Shown here: piece after piece, positions 37,315 to 46,630 of the stretch
Position numbering within the stretch: position 1 is the stretch's first letter
Layout: every line of letters begins with the position of its first letter
From: JAFNAG01 sp963824985
GTDB taxonomy: Bacteria; Acidobacteriota; UBA6911
Assembly (NCBI GenBank): GCA_963824985.1
Contig: CAWGRQ010000029.1
Coordinates: forward strand, 62,001-126,000
Length of the DNA: 64,000 nt
Direction of reading: 5' to 3'
Position numbers and translations under genes: made by a program
Notes under the pieces: generated by a model
What the model saw: the letters and a program-made list of their open reading frames with translations, nothing else
What the model was told of the DNA's origin: nothing
Databases searched by the model: none

Positions 37315-37511
37315 CGCGAGCGGGCGCACCTCGACGCCAGGGGGCACACCATTCGGGAATGGGTCCACCATCTCACATGACTAGTAACGCATGAACCACG
37401 ATGGAGGTTCGCCTTCCCAGGAAATATCTGCCAAAAGTGCCCGTTCCGTGGCCCCGCCTGTAATCCGGAGACCTGTTCCCGCCACCCGCCATGGAGTAAA
37501 ATAGATCATGG

Positions 37512-38972
37512 ATGTCACGATTTTCTGAATTGCTGCAAGACTATGCGCGCGAGGGAGAGCTTTACGAACGGCTTGACGGGGGCCGCGTGCGCTGCTTTGC
37601 CTGCGCTCATTGCTGCCGGATTCCGGAAGGGGCGCCCGGCATCTGCAAAGTCCGATTCAACCGTGACGGCCGCCTGATGGTTCCTGCCGGATATGTGTCC
37701 GGGGCGCAATGCGACCCGATCGAGAAAAAGCCTTTCTTCCATGTGCGCCCCGGAGCGCTGGCCTACAGCTTCGGCATGCTCGGATGTGACTTTCATTGTG
37801 GTTATTGCCAGAACTGGATAACTTCGCAGACCTTGCGTGATGCCCGATCGGGAGGGTCCCTGCTGCGCGCGACGCCGGAGGGAATTGTGCGGCAGGCTCA
37901 GGCGGAAGGGGCCGAAATTGTGGTGAGCACGTACAATGAACCGCTCATCACCAGCGAATGGGCGGTTGCGGTATTCCGCGAGGCTAAGGCCGCGGGCCTC
38001 ATGACCGGCTTCGTCTCCAACGGCAACGCAACCCCTCGGGTTCTGGAGTTTCTACGACCCTGGCTGGACTGCTACAAGGTCGACTTGAAGAGCTTTGACG
38101 ACCGGGCCTATCGCAAGCTCGGGGGGCGGCTCCAGCCGGTTCTGGATACCATCCGGAACCTGTTCAACGAGGGCTTCTGGATCGAGATTGTCACCCTGCT
38201 CGTGCCCGGCTTCAATGATGCGGAGCCGGAGATACAGAAGACGGCCGATTTTATTGCCGGCGTCTCCCCCGATATACCATGGCATGTCACCGCCTTTCAC
38301 AGGGATTACCGGATGACCGGCTCTGCGGACACAACCGCCGCCGACCTCCTCCGGGCGGCCCGGGCGGGGAAGCGGGCCGGCTTGCGCTACGTCTATGCCG
38401 GGAACCTGGCTGGAAGGCTGAAGGGCCTGGAGAACACCTCATGTCCGGACTGCGGATTCCTGCTTATCGAGCGATGGGGGTACCAGATTCTAGGCTATTC
38501 CCTTACCAGCTCGGGTACCTGCCCCTCCTGTTCACGGGCGATTCCCGGCCGATGGGCTGAATCGTATCGGTCCCAGGTGACGAGCCGCCCCTTCCCGGCT
38601 CGAGTTCGACTTCTGGAGCCTGTAGCCCCCCACCGCTCCGACGCAACAAAAGTCTATCGCGCAACCCGGCTGTTTTCAGCGCAAAATCACAACCGGCAGT
38701 GTGGCGAAGACGTCATGCTGCGGATTGTCATAGCGCAAAGCAACAGCGCTTACCGGCTGCGTGGCTGTTACTTCCAGCGTTCCTTCAAAACCTGCCGCGT
38801 TGGGGAACCAGGAAGGATTCGTCGGGAAAGTGAAAAACTTCGACAGATGCCCTCCGGCAGGGACGACATCTGTGGCGACCGCATATATTTCTCCATCGGG
38901 CAGACGCAAATTCAATGTCAGGGTGACTTCGGAATCATTGGGATTGCATACCGCCAGGCCGGACCAGGTTGA
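37512..38972 (+). CDS. AmmeMemoRadiSam-type radical SAM enzyme, with anomalous C-terminal tail
   Basis: 486 residues as read, but family members are about 340-370. Cys-rich N-terminus CFACAHCCRIPEGAPGIC (28-45), radical SAM cluster motif C92-x3-C96-x2-C99 in GCDFHCGYCQNWITSQ, then the PFL-activase-like barrel (VSTYNEPLITSEWA, CYKVDLKSFDD) and a zinc-ribbon end with SCPDC and CPSC. Normal homology stops near IPGRW (about 38555). The further 130 codons lie opposite the 3' end of the delta-60 gene for 297 bases. If one surplus base lies before the end, the gene would close at the TGA 38578-38580, giving a protein of about 355 residues. The substrate is unknown; the Memo and AMMECR1 partners are not in the window. 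Confidence 0.82.
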   Translation: MSRFSELLQDYAREGELYERLDGGRVRCFACAHCCRIPEGAPGICKVRFNRDGRLMVPAGYVSGAQCDPIEKKPFFHVRPGALAYSFGMLGCDFHCGYCQNWITSQTLRDARSGGSLLRATPEGIVRQAQAEGAEIVVSTYNEPLITSEWAVAVFREAKAAGLMTGFVSNGNATPRVLEFLRPWLDCYKVDLKSFDDRAYRKLGGRLQPVLDTIRNLFNEGFWIEIVTLLVPGFNDAEPEIQKTADFIAGVSPDIPWHVTAFHRDYRMTGSADTTAADLLRAARAGKRAGLRYVYAGNLAGRLKGLENTSCPDCGFLLIERWGYQILGYSLTSSGTCPSCSRAIPGRWAESYRSQVTSRPFPARVRLLEPVAPHRSDATKVYRATRLFSAQNHNRQCGEDVMLRIVIAQSNSAYRLRGCYFQRSFKTCRVGEPGRIRRESEKLRQMPSGRDDICGDRIYFSIGQTQIQCQGDFGIIGIAYRQAGPG

Positions 38973-41900
38973 GCCGAGGCTTTCGACATAGGTAGTGAAA
39001 TGCCTCGTCAGTGGCGAGGATGAGACTCCGGCCTCGGAAATAATCCGGTCCCCCGATCGAATCTGAAAGATGGAGGAGCCGAGTATCGGCACCAGGCTTC
39101 GCACCCGGGCCCATCCAACCTTGAGATCCGCGGAGGTGCCGTCCGTAAACACTCTCGCAACCCCCCTGGGGCTGAGGTTAATCGGATAGCTGTCCCACGC
39201 CGAGCCGTTGATCGGCAGAAAAAGGGGATTCCCCGTGTCGTCAAAGAACTCGATCCGGGCGACGACCGCAGTATCTCCGGGATTGACCAGGATAAAATTG
39301 GTGCGATATCCGGCCCCGTCGGCAACCTGGGGAAAAATCATGGTCGGGGCCGACTCATTCACAAGCACCGGAATCGTGGAAAAAACCTGGGAAAGAGCGT
39401 TGAGGTTCATGTTGTCATACCGGAGGGCCACCGCGGCGATCGTCTGGTCGCTGGTGCATTCGATGCTGCCTTCGAATCCGGCAGGTGCTGCGGCGCTGAA
39501 GCGCTGGAAGGCAAACTCCGCGAGGTGTCGTCCGGCTGCCAGAGATATGCTCGCGTGATCACGTTCGTTTCCGACCGCGTCGCGCAGGACGAGCTCCAGC
39601 GTCGCGGTCGCATTGCCGATGTTGGCAATCGCATAACCGGAAGCGGCATTGGCGGTATTATCTATATAAACGGTGAAGTTGTGGGTTGGCTTGGAGAGCC
39701 CGACCCCAGCCTCGCTGAGGATGAGGTTGTTGTGCATGCTCTTGAAGAGTGCGGTCCCTTCCACCTGCAATGTACTGGAAAGCAGGGCATATCCTGAAAC
39801 CGTATCTCCCGACCGGCTGATGGGGAGTGTGACGGTACCCATGGGAGGGATCGTGAGAAGTTCGGGTTCAGCCACGGAGCCCGCCGGCGTCTGCAGCGGG
39901 GTGCCGTCCGATTTTCTCAGTGTCAGCAGCACGTTCGCATAGACCTGTCCGGTGTTGATGCCCGTCAGCACGGTCTCGTAGGCGCCCCCTGCCGCCACCT
40001 GGGCGAATATCGCAAGGATTGAACTCGTGGCAATTATGGATTCCGCGATGGATCCGGAGCCATTGTCGGCTCCCGAGGCATAAGAGCCGCGGGCTCGGAT
40101 GAAGATAGTCTGCGCCATCGGGAGGCTGAGGCCATTCAATTGCCAGCCCCCGGTAATTCTCGTCGCAGAACCGAGCAGTGAGAAAACTGCACCATCGGCG
40201 GAGTATTCGAACCAGGCCCGTTCAATCTCAGGTCCGGTGCCTGTGCGATTCCAGGTGATTTTGCTGCCGGCGGTATCGGCCTGAAGCATCTGATAGGCCG
40301 CCCCGGCAGTCGTCAGTCTTCCGAGACCGTTGCGTGGGGAGGTGCCGAAGCCACCGCCGCCCAGGGCGCGGAAGGCTCCCCCAACCAGAGGCTTGCCATC
40401 CGTCTGCAACGCCAGGGAGAGCACCAGACCGTCGGCTCCGGGATCAAAGCCGGGATCGACGCTGCCATCGGCATTGAGCCTGCCGATGTGGCTGCGGGAA
40501 ACTGTGCCGGTCCCTCCGCCGCCCAGAGTGGTAAATGCTCCTCCCAGGAGAATCTTGCCGTCGATCTGGAGGCTGATGGTCCAGATGGTGTCGTCGGCGC
40601 CGGGATCAAACGCATTGTCGACACTGCCATCTGCCTGCAGGCGCCCGATGTGGCGGCGCGGAGTCGCACCGCTGCCGCTCCCGAGCCCGCTGAACCGGCC
40701 GCCGACGAGGATCCTGCCATCGGGTTGTGCCGCAAGTGTGTCCACTTCGGCATCGGCGCCTGGATCGAAGCCCGTATCCAGGGCTCCACTTGCAAGGAGG
40801 CGGCCAATACGTTTTCGCGATCCCGTTCCGGTGCCGCCGCCGCCCAGGGTGGTGAATGAACCGCCGACGAGAATTTTGCCGTCGGCCTGCACGGCCAGTG
40901 CCAGTATCGGGCCGTTGGCGCCGGGATCGAAACCAGGGTCGATGCTGCCGTCGGCATTGAGCCTGCCGATGTAGTTTCGCGGTGTCGAGCCGGTGCCGCC
41001 ACCCCCCAGGGTGGTGAAGCTTCCGGCCACGATGATTTTGCCGTCCGGCTGCACGGCCAGCGCCGTGATTTCGCCGTTGGCTCCCGGATCGAAACTGCTA
41101 TCCAGACTGCCGTCGGGATTCAGCCGGCCGAGCCGGTAGCGCGTGAATGCGCCCACACCCCCTCCTCCCAGCCGGGAGAAAGAACCGCCCACGAGGATTT
41201 TGCCGTCGGATTGGACGGCGAGGGCCGACACCTGGTTATTGGCTCCCGGATTGAAACCGGCATCCAGATCGCCGTCCGGATGGAAGCGGGCGATCCGGCT
41301 GCGGTCGATCGCTCCTGTGCCGCCGCTTCCCAGTTTGGAAAATGAGCCACCAGCGAGGATCCTGCCGTCGCCCTGAAGCGCGATCGTCCTGACGATGTCA
41401 TCGGCTCCCAGGCCAAAATTGTCGTCGAGGCTGCCGTCGGCATACAAACGGCCGATGCGGTTTCGGGGGCTCGTACCGACCACACCGCCGCCCAAAGTGG
41501 CAAACGCTCCGGCCACCAGAATCTTGCCGTCGGCCTGGGGCCTGATGGCATACACGATGCTGTTGGTGCCGGGATCGAAATCAGCATCGAGGCTGCCGTC
41601 AATGTTCAGCCGGCCGATGAAATTGCGGGTGTTCACCCCGTCGGATCCTCCCCCCAACCTGGCGAATGCACCCCCGAGCAGGATCCTGCCGTCGGCCTGG
41701 ATCCTGATGTCGTATATGATCGCGCTGGCGCCGGGATCGAAAGTCTCGTCTATGAGGCCGTCCGGCTGCAGCCGGCCCACATGGCTCCGGAAAATGGTTC
41801 CGGTTTCGCCGCCTCCCAAAGTAGTAAAATTGCCCCCGGCCAGAATCTTGCCATCCGTCTGCACTGCAAGGGCCCAGACCGGGTTATTGGCGCCGGGATC

Positions 41901-42746
41901 GAAAGTGAGGTCCACGCTTCCGTCGGCATCCAGGCGGCCCAGAAAGTGGCGTGCCGTGGTTCCTCTGCCCCCCCCAAGTGCGGAAAACGCCCCTCCGACC
42001 ATAATTTGACCATTGGCCTGCAGGGACAGGGCGTAGATTTCGGCGTTGGCACCGGGATCGAAGGTGTCATCCATGCTTCCGTCGCCGTTCAGCCTGCCGA
42101 TGAACTTGCGAGGAGTGAGCCCCGCGGCGCCTCCCCCGAGCGCGTAGAAGCTGCCTGCGACCAGGATCTTGCCGTCCTGCTGAACCGCCAGGGCCCGGAC
42201 AAAATAATTGGCGCCCGGATCGAAATTGTCATCGAGGCTGCCGTCCGGATTGAGCCGGCCAATAAAGTTACGCGAAGTCAGTGCGTTGGAGTTGCTCCCC
42301 ATTTCGGTGAATTCACCGCCGACCAGGATTTTGCCGTCTGTCTGCAAAGCAATGGTGTTCACCCGTCCATTGGTCGCAGCCGTGAAGCTGGTATCGAGAC
42401 TGCCATCGGGATTCAATCGCCCGATGTTACTGCGTGAAGAGGTGCCGCTTCCGCCGCCTCCGAGCAGCGTGAATCTTCCCCCGACCAGTATTTTCCCATC
42501 GGGTTGCACCGCGAGAGCCCAGACGGTTCCATTGACTCCTGGATCGAAGCCGTCCTGAGCCGATTGTGCCTGGGCTATGAAAGAGGTCATCACAAGCGCC
42601 AAACACAAAACAAGCCAGCGTGTCAACAGACCGGTGTTTACTAGACACGACCGGGTTCTCGTCCAGCACCGCTCATCCTTTCGGGTCGCGGGATGCGTGA
42701 TTACGGCATCAGGAGAGCAGGAAACAGGCCTCCACGTACGCTTCAT
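38676..42746 (-). CDS. Large secreted delta-60 repeat protein
   Basis: 1356 residues. ATG at 42746 has GGGGG six bases upstream; a TTG closer to the signal peptide (LTRWLVLCLALVMTSFIAQAQ) is an alternative, since the present start leaves about 35 residues before it. Then follow 14 tandem delta-60 repeats of about 54 residues with consensus ALAVQxDGKILVGGxFTxLG, GGGxGTxxR, IGRLNxDGSLDxxFDPGAN. They probably fold as beta-propeller blades. The C-terminal 450 residues include two related modules (IFAQVAAGGAYETVL and IFPQVADGAGYRTNF) each followed by a beta-rich stretch ending in VALRYDN. Likely exported or cell-surface; the function of the family is unknown. Stands alone. Confidence 0.9.
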   Translation of the reverse strand: MKRTWRPVSCSPDAVITHPATRKDERCWTRTRSCLVNTGLLTRWLVLCLALVMTSFIAQAQSAQDGFDPGVNGTVWALAVQPDGKILVGGRFTLLGGGGSGTSSRSNIGRLNPDGSLDTSFTAATNGRVNTIALQTDGKILVGGEFTEMGSNSNALTSRNFIGRLNPDGSLDDNFDPGANYFVRALAVQQDGKILVAGSFYALGGGAAGLTPRKFIGRLNGDGSMDDTFDPGANAEIYALSLQANGQIMVGGAFSALGGGRGTTARHFLGRLDADGSVDLTFDPGANNPVWALAVQTDGKILAGGNFTTLGGGETGTIFRSHVGRLQPDGLIDETFDPGASAIIYDIRIQADGRILLGGAFARLGGGSDGVNTRNFIGRLNIDGSLDADFDPGTNSIVYAIRPQADGKILVAGAFATLGGGVVGTSPRNRIGRLYADGSLDDNFGLGADDIVRTIALQGDGRILAGGSFSKLGSGGTGAIDRSRIARFHPDGDLDAGFNPGANNQVSALAVQSDGKILVGGSFSRLGGGGVGAFTRYRLGRLNPDGSLDSSFDPGANGEITALAVQPDGKIIVAGSFTTLGGGGTGSTPRNYIGRLNADGSIDPGFDPGANGPILALAVQADGKILVGGSFTTLGGGGTGTGSRKRIGRLLASGALDTGFDPGADAEVDTLAAQPDGRILVGGRFSGLGSGSGATPRRHIGRLQADGSVDNAFDPGADDTIWTISLQIDGKILLGGAFTTLGGGGTGTVSRSHIGRLNADGSVDPGFDPGADGLVLSLALQTDGKPLVGGAFRALGGGGFGTSPRNGLGRLTTAGAAYQMLQADTAGSKITWNRTGTGPEIERAWFEYSADGAVFSLLGSATRITGGWQLNGLSLPMAQTIFIRARGSYASGADNGSGSIAESIIATSSILAIFAQVAAGGAYETVLTGINTGQVYANVLLTLRKSDGTPLQTPAGSVAEPELLTIPPMGTVTLPISRSGDTVSGYALLSSTLQVEGTALFKSMHNNLILSEAGVGLSKPTHNFTVYIDNTANAASGYAIANIGNATATLELVLRDAVGNERDHASISLAAGRHLAEFAFQRFSAAAPAGFEGSIECTSDQTIAAVALRYDNMNLNALSQVFSTIPVLVNESAPTMIFPQVADGAGYRTNFILVNPGDTAVVARIEFFDDTGNPLFLPINGSAWDSYPINLSPRGVARVFTDGTSADLKVGWARVRSLVPILGSSIFQIRSGDRIISEAGVSSSPLTRHFTTYVESLGSTWSGLAVCNPNDSEVTLTLNLRLPDGEIYAVATDVVPAGGHLSKFFTFPTNPSWFPNAAGFEGTLEVTATQPVSAVALRYDNPQHDVFATLPVVILR
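40330..42560. repeat. Fourteen 162-bp in-frame tandem repeats
   Basis: DNA-level counterpart of the delta-60 repeats. Blocks such as GCCGATGT, CCGCCGCCCAGGGTGGTGAA and GATTTTGCCGTC recur about every 162 bases. Expect assembly and recombination difficulty here. Confidence 0.85.
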
Positions 42747-43022
42747 GTTCAACCCCCATTACAATTTGGCTTTTTCCGGGAATGGTTCGGGCATCGATAC
42801 GACTGACCTCCGATCCCCGGAATAAGCTTGCTTCATCAAAAACCGGGCTGCAAAACAGACTGTGCTCTTCAGCGGAGTAATCTTAGCGCAGATTTGGGAC
42901 GCGCAAAGAGGCAAAAACAAATGGTTGCGGCAGACCGGTTCCGGGCTACTTTCCGCAGGCTCCTGATGATCCGTTGATCGGGAAAGTGATATCCCAAGCC
43001 TCCCGGCCCCCGAGGACCGGTT

Positions 43023-43826
43023 TCACGGAAGAACCCCCTGAGCCCGGAATACGGTTCGGATTCGGCCGCAGTATTCGGCAATCATCGGGGTCATGGCTTT
43101 GTCGAGGCGCCGTGGACGTGGGAGATCGATGCCGAAGATCTGAATGATGCGCTCGGGAGGGGGAGACAGTACCGCCACACGATCGGATAGAAGGACTGCC
43201 TCATGAATGCTGGTTGTGCCCAACAACCCGGTCGCACCGGTCTCCATCCAAAGGCGCTGGAAGGCATCCAGGATCTGCTCCAAAGCCAGCGGATCGAACA
43301 ACCGGAAAGGCTCCATCATGATCAGAAGGGGAGGGGAATGAACCAATGCGCGGCAAATGGAAACCAACTGGTCCAGGCCCGGCGGCAAATCATCTGGCCG
43401 GAACCGATCAAATCCGGATAAACCGAACCAGGCCATCAGACGGCGCGCGCGATTTCTGCTATCGGGAAGGTCGAGCCCGAGCATCTCGGCCGGCAGAAGG
43501 ATGTTTTGCAGGACGCTCCGCCAAGGGAGAAGCCCGGGGCGTTGGAGAACCAGGCCGACATCTCCAGGACGCAGCCGGCCTTTTTCCCCTGCGATGCGGA
43601 TCTCTCCGCCGGCAACCGGGATGACGCCTGCGATCATTTTCAGCAGGGCGGCCATTCCGCTGGGACACGGGGCGACCAGCGACAGGAATTCCCCCCTGGT
43701 GATGTCAAAGGACACCGGACCCAACTTCATTTGAGCTTCACCGTCGGGCTTATAAGCCTGGCAAAGCTCCCGGATCTGAATCTGAATCTCTGCGGCAGCC
43801 ACAGGAGGCTCCATGAAACAGGGCAC
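43023..43826 (-). CDS. Degenerate NitT/TauT-type ABC ATPase (probable pseudo-ATPase)
   Basis: 267 residues, intact and full length; ATG at 43814 is an alternative start. The fold is clearly that of SsuB/TauB-like nucleotide-binding domains (VSFDITRGEFLSLVAP, VGLVLQRPGLLPWRSVLQNI). However, every catalytic motif is altered. Walker A reads APCPSGMAALL where GPSGCGKSTLL is expected, with Met58 for Lys. The signature is DLPPGLDQ for LSGGMRQR, Walker B is LLIMMEPFRLFD with Met for Asp, and the H-loop His is replaced (GTTSIHEA). Only the Q-loop Gln is kept. ATP hydrolysis is unlikely. It follows the permease gene by 30 bases. Either a decaying gene or a regulatory subunit. Confidence 0.85.
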   Translation of the reverse strand: MPCFMEPPVAAAEIQIQIRELCQAYKPDGEAQMKLGPVSFDITRGEFLSLVAPCPSGMAALLKMIAGVIPVAGGEIRIAGEKGRLRPGDVGLVLQRPGLLPWRSVLQNILLPAEMLGLDLPDSRNRARRLMAWFGLSGFDRFRPDDLPPGLDQLVSICRALVHSPPLLIMMEPFRLFDPLALEQILDAFQRLWMETGATGLLGTTSIHEAVLLSDRVAVLSPPPERIIQIFGIDLPRPRRLDKAMTPMIAEYCGRIRTVFRAQGVLP

Positions 43827-43856
43827 AGGTTCTTGCCGGTCGTCGGGATCGGCAGG

Positions 43857-44693
43857 TCAGGGCATCTCCCTCATTTTCCTGGCGGGGTTGGCCCGCTCGG
43901 GCATTTTGGCTGGCCGGTAGATCCATGCCCTCTCGACGAAGTCCACCACAAGGTGGAAGCCGATGGCCATCAGAAACAGCACCGTCAGCACCGCCATCAG
44001 TTGCGTCGTATCGACTGTGGCACTTGCATACAGCATCAGGTATCCCAGACCCCGGCCGGATCCGATAAATTCGGCGACCGTCGCTCCGGCCAGCGCCAGC
44101 GGCAGACAGAGCTTTATTGACCCCAGGGTCGCGGGTCGGCAGGCAGGCAGACAGATCTGGAGAAAGAGCCTGGCGGGGGAGGCTCCCATGGCCTTTGCGA
44201 TCTCAACTGCCTCGTGAGGTACGGAATCAAAACCGGCCTGCAGGCCGGCCGTGAAAGGCAGCAGGCAAACCATGAATGAGAGCGCCGCGGCTGCCGGAAT
44301 CCCCAGGCCAAACCAGATCATCACCAGGGGGGCCAGGCTGATCAGCGGCAGTGATTGCCCCAGGGACATAAACGGGGCCGTAAGGCGTCGCACCCGGATC
44401 GATACGGTCGCCAGCGAAGCAAGAGGGAATCCGATCAGCACGGAAAGTACAAGGCCTTCCATCGCCTCCAGCCCCGTTACCAGCGAATGGGTCTGGAGCT
44501 GCGGGGCTTCCCTCCAGATCTGGAGAATAACCCGGGTAGGAGATGGGAGTGTCGAATGCCGGATGCCGACTGTCCGCACCACGAGTTCCCAGATCACCAG
44601 CACGGCAATCACGAACGCCGCACCCGGGCCCCACCGAGCCGCGCCCATGCCGACCAGCCTGCGGATGAGTGTCGATTCCCGAGGTGTGACCAT
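43857..44693 (-). CDS. NitT/TauT-type ABC transporter permease
   Basis: 278 residues. Six membrane helices, EAA loop EIAKAMGASPARLFLQICLP, and the family block LPSPTRVILQIW. Start ATG at 44693 (MVTPRESTL); an upstream ATG at 44744 would overlap the end of the previous gene. Relatives import sulfonates, nitrate, riboflavin precursors or thiamine precursors. No solute-binding protein is beside it, and the partner ATPase is degenerate. Its place directly after F420 genes suggests co-transcription, but a role in F420 metabolism is only a guess. Confidence 0.87.
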   Translation of the reverse strand: MVTPRESTLIRRLVGMGAARWGPGAAFVIAVLVIWELVVRTVGIRHSTLPSPTRVILQIWREAPQLQTHSLVTGLEAMEGLVLSVLIGFPLASLATVSIRVRRLTAPFMSLGQSLPLISLAPLVMIWFGLGIPAAAALSFMVCLLPFTAGLQAGFDSVPHEAVEIAKAMGASPARLFLQICLPACRPATLGSIKLCLPLALAGATVAEFIGSGRGLGYLMLYASATVDTTQLMAVLTVLFLMAIGFHLVVDFVERAWIYRPAKMPERANPARKMREMP

Positions 44694-44724
44694 AGTTAAT
44701 CCGCACTCATGTTTGTTGGGGGGG

Positions 44725-45981
44725 TCATCCCATAGTGCTGACATGTTCCGGGAGGATACGGTAGCGCACGCGCACCTCGGATGGAGAATGGTGAGGGTAC
44801 CGATCGACATTCAGGTATTTGCGGGCCAGACTGTCGATATGCTCCACCGCGCCTTCTTCGGTGATTTCAATTACCTTTCCGCGAATCTCCATGTACCGGT
44901 AGGCATTCTTGGGGTCCAGGATGGACAGGGCCACCCTGGGATTGTTGCGCATGTTACGGTCCTTCACCCGTCCCCGAGCGGAGTTGATGCTGATATAACT
45001 TCCGTCGTAGTCAAACCACACCGGGGTCACGTGCGGGCTGCCATTTTTCATGACCGTTCCCAGCTGGGCAATCGCGGGCTCCCGCACCAAATCCATAAAT
45101 GCTTCAGGAATCTGTGCTGTCATGGGTTCTCCCTCGCTCTCCTGGAATTCTGGTGATGCCGTTGCGTCCAGTCCCCTCTTTGCGGGGGACAGGCGCCATG
45201 ATAGGAAAAGATCCTCTTCCGCGGGCCGGATCAACTCGCGGCCGCTTCCTTCCGCCGGCAGGAAGTGGCAGCCTTCGATGACTGCCGCCGGAATGCCGGC
45301 CGTTTTCTCCATGACCAGTTCGGCCGCTCCGGCCAGCTCATCTGCGGCCGCCAGGAGGGTGGCATGGAGCGTGCGGCCATATGAGTCTACGCGTCCGCGG
45401 TAATCGATGAAAGGAGAAAGACCGGAAACGCCGATCGCGACGTTGGTCAATCCCCTCCGCCAGGGCCTGCCGAAGGTATCGGAAATGATAACGGCGACAT
45501 GGAGACCGAGCGCCGCTTCGAGTTCACGGCGCAGACTCAGCGCTGATTTGTCGGGATCGGGTGGAAGCAGAACGGCCATGCCGGCTGGAGCGTTTGAAAC
45601 ATCGACCCCCGCATTGGCACAGATGTAACCGTGGTGAGTTTCAACGATCAGAATGCCCCGCGCCTTCCTGACCACGCGTCGGGACTGCCGCAACACGATT
45701 TCCACCAGGCGCGGATCCCTGTTATGCCGGGTCGCCCATGCGCGCGCGTGGGCTGAGGGTGTGATGCTGTCGAGCCGAACCAGGCATCCTTCGGCCTTGC
45801 TGACGACCTTCTGCGCAACGACCAGTATGATCGGTTCCGCGGGCAATCCGTTTTCCGGGCCTGGAGAGGTCAATTCGCGTGCGTTCATCAGCGCTTCGAG
45901 AAGTATCGCCGCCAGGTTCATCCCCGGCTGGATCTCAGGAATTCCCTCAAGCCCGCGGATGCGGATCGATTTGGCCGGCAT
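44725..45981 (-). CDS. cofE: F420-0:gamma-glutamyl ligase fused in frame to an F420-dependent PPOX module
   Basis: 418 residues as read. Residues 1-270 are CofE (VVAQKVVSKAEGCLVRL, HHGYICANAGVDVSNAP, VIISDTFGRPWRRGLTNVAI), which adds glutamates to F420-0. The last 132 residues are a PPOX/F420-binding split barrel (IAQLGTVMKNGSPHVTPVWF). The second part has its own ATG at 45123 with GAGGGAG six bases upstream. In the frame reached by removing one base, CofE ends at a TGA that overlaps this ATG (ATGA). So two separate, coupled genes joined by a one-base error are at least as likely as a true fusion. The start at 45981 is preferred to 45999; both overlap cofC. Confidence 0.85.
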   Translation of the reverse strand: MPAKSIRIRGLEGIPEIQPGMNLAAILLEALMNARELTSPGPENGLPAEPIILVVAQKVVSKAEGCLVRLDSITPSAHARAWATRHNRDPRLVEIVLRQSRRVVRKARGILIVETHHGYICANAGVDVSNAPAGMAVLLPPDPDKSALSLRRELEAALGLHVAVIISDTFGRPWRRGLTNVAIGVSGLSPFIDYRGRVDSYGRTLHATLLAAADELAGAAELVMEKTAGIPAAVIEGCHFLPAEGSGRELIRPAEEDLFLSWRLSPAKRGLDATASPEFQESEGEPMTAQIPEAFMDLVREPAIAQLGTVMKNGSPHVTPVWFDYDGSYISINSARGRVKDRNMRNNPRVALSILDPKNAYRYMEIRGKVIEITEEGAVEHIDSLARKYLNVDRYPHHSPSEVRVRYRILPEHVSTMG

Positions 45982-46630
45982 AGTGTTTGAGCCTTTCATC
46001 GATGTTCAGGTCCAGCAGCAGGCGATAGGTCTCCCCTTCGGTCGGCTGCTCGAGAAAGCGGGCAATATCCGTGGCATCATCTATGTCCAGAGCCAGCCGC
46101 GGATTATTGACGATGGCTATGTGAGCTTGGGCCTGTTCGGCCTCGGCGAGGTGCAGGGCGAAGCTGTCAGGGCCGAAATGGGATGGAAACAGATCGGGGG
46201 GAATGCGCAACAGCGCATTAGTTCCCAAGCGGTTGTGGGAAGGTGCCAGGACCGCGCTCGGAGAGCGGGTTGTCCGATCGAGCAGGTCGGCGACGTCCCC
46301 GGGCTCCAGCCAGGGTAGGTCCGCAGGAAGGCGAAGCAACGCAGGAACCCCCTCCTGCACCAGGAGGCGGGAGGCTCCGTCGACCGCGGCGCTCTCGGAG
46401 ACCTGATGCTCTTCCCAGAGCACCCGCCACCCGGCCGAGGCGACCCGGGACGCGATGGTGGGGGAAGCGGTGATCGTGACCACAGGGCAGGGGAGCGGCT
46501 GCAATACCTGGATCAGGTCCTCCAGCATGGCCCGCGCAAGGAGAGATCGTTCCCGCCCGGTCAGGATTGGCGCCAGACGCGACTTGGCCCGGGCAGGCTC
46601 CTTTAGCGGGACCAGGATTACGGGATTCAT
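45947..46630 (-). CDS. cofC: 2-phospho-L-lactate (phosphoenolpyruvate) guanylyltransferase
   Basis: 227 residues. Activates 2-phospholactate or, in bacteria, usually phosphoenolpyruvate with GTP for F420 assembly. Signatures: VILVPLKEPARAKSRLAPIL, the nucleotide-binding loop LLRLPADLPWLEPGDVADLL, and the ending LALDIDDATDIARFL. Overlaps cofD (ATGA) and cofE, so the three are translationally coupled. Confidence 0.92.
   Translation of the reverse strand: MNPVILVPLKEPARAKSRLAPILTGRERSLLARAMLEDLIQVLQPLPCPVVTITASPTIASRVASAGWRVLWEEHQVSESAAVDGASRLLVQEGVPALLRLPADLPWLEPGDVADLLDRTTRSPSAVLAPSHNRLGTNALLRIPPDLFPSHFGPDSFALHLAEAEQAQAHIAIVNNPRLALDIDDATDIARFLEQPTEGETYRLLLDLNIDERLKHYAGQIDPHPRA

Noticed and set aside
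40330..42560. Regularly spaced repeats resembling a CRISPR array
   Set aside because: Period is 162 bp, repeats are imperfect and the frame encodes delta-60 protein repeats.
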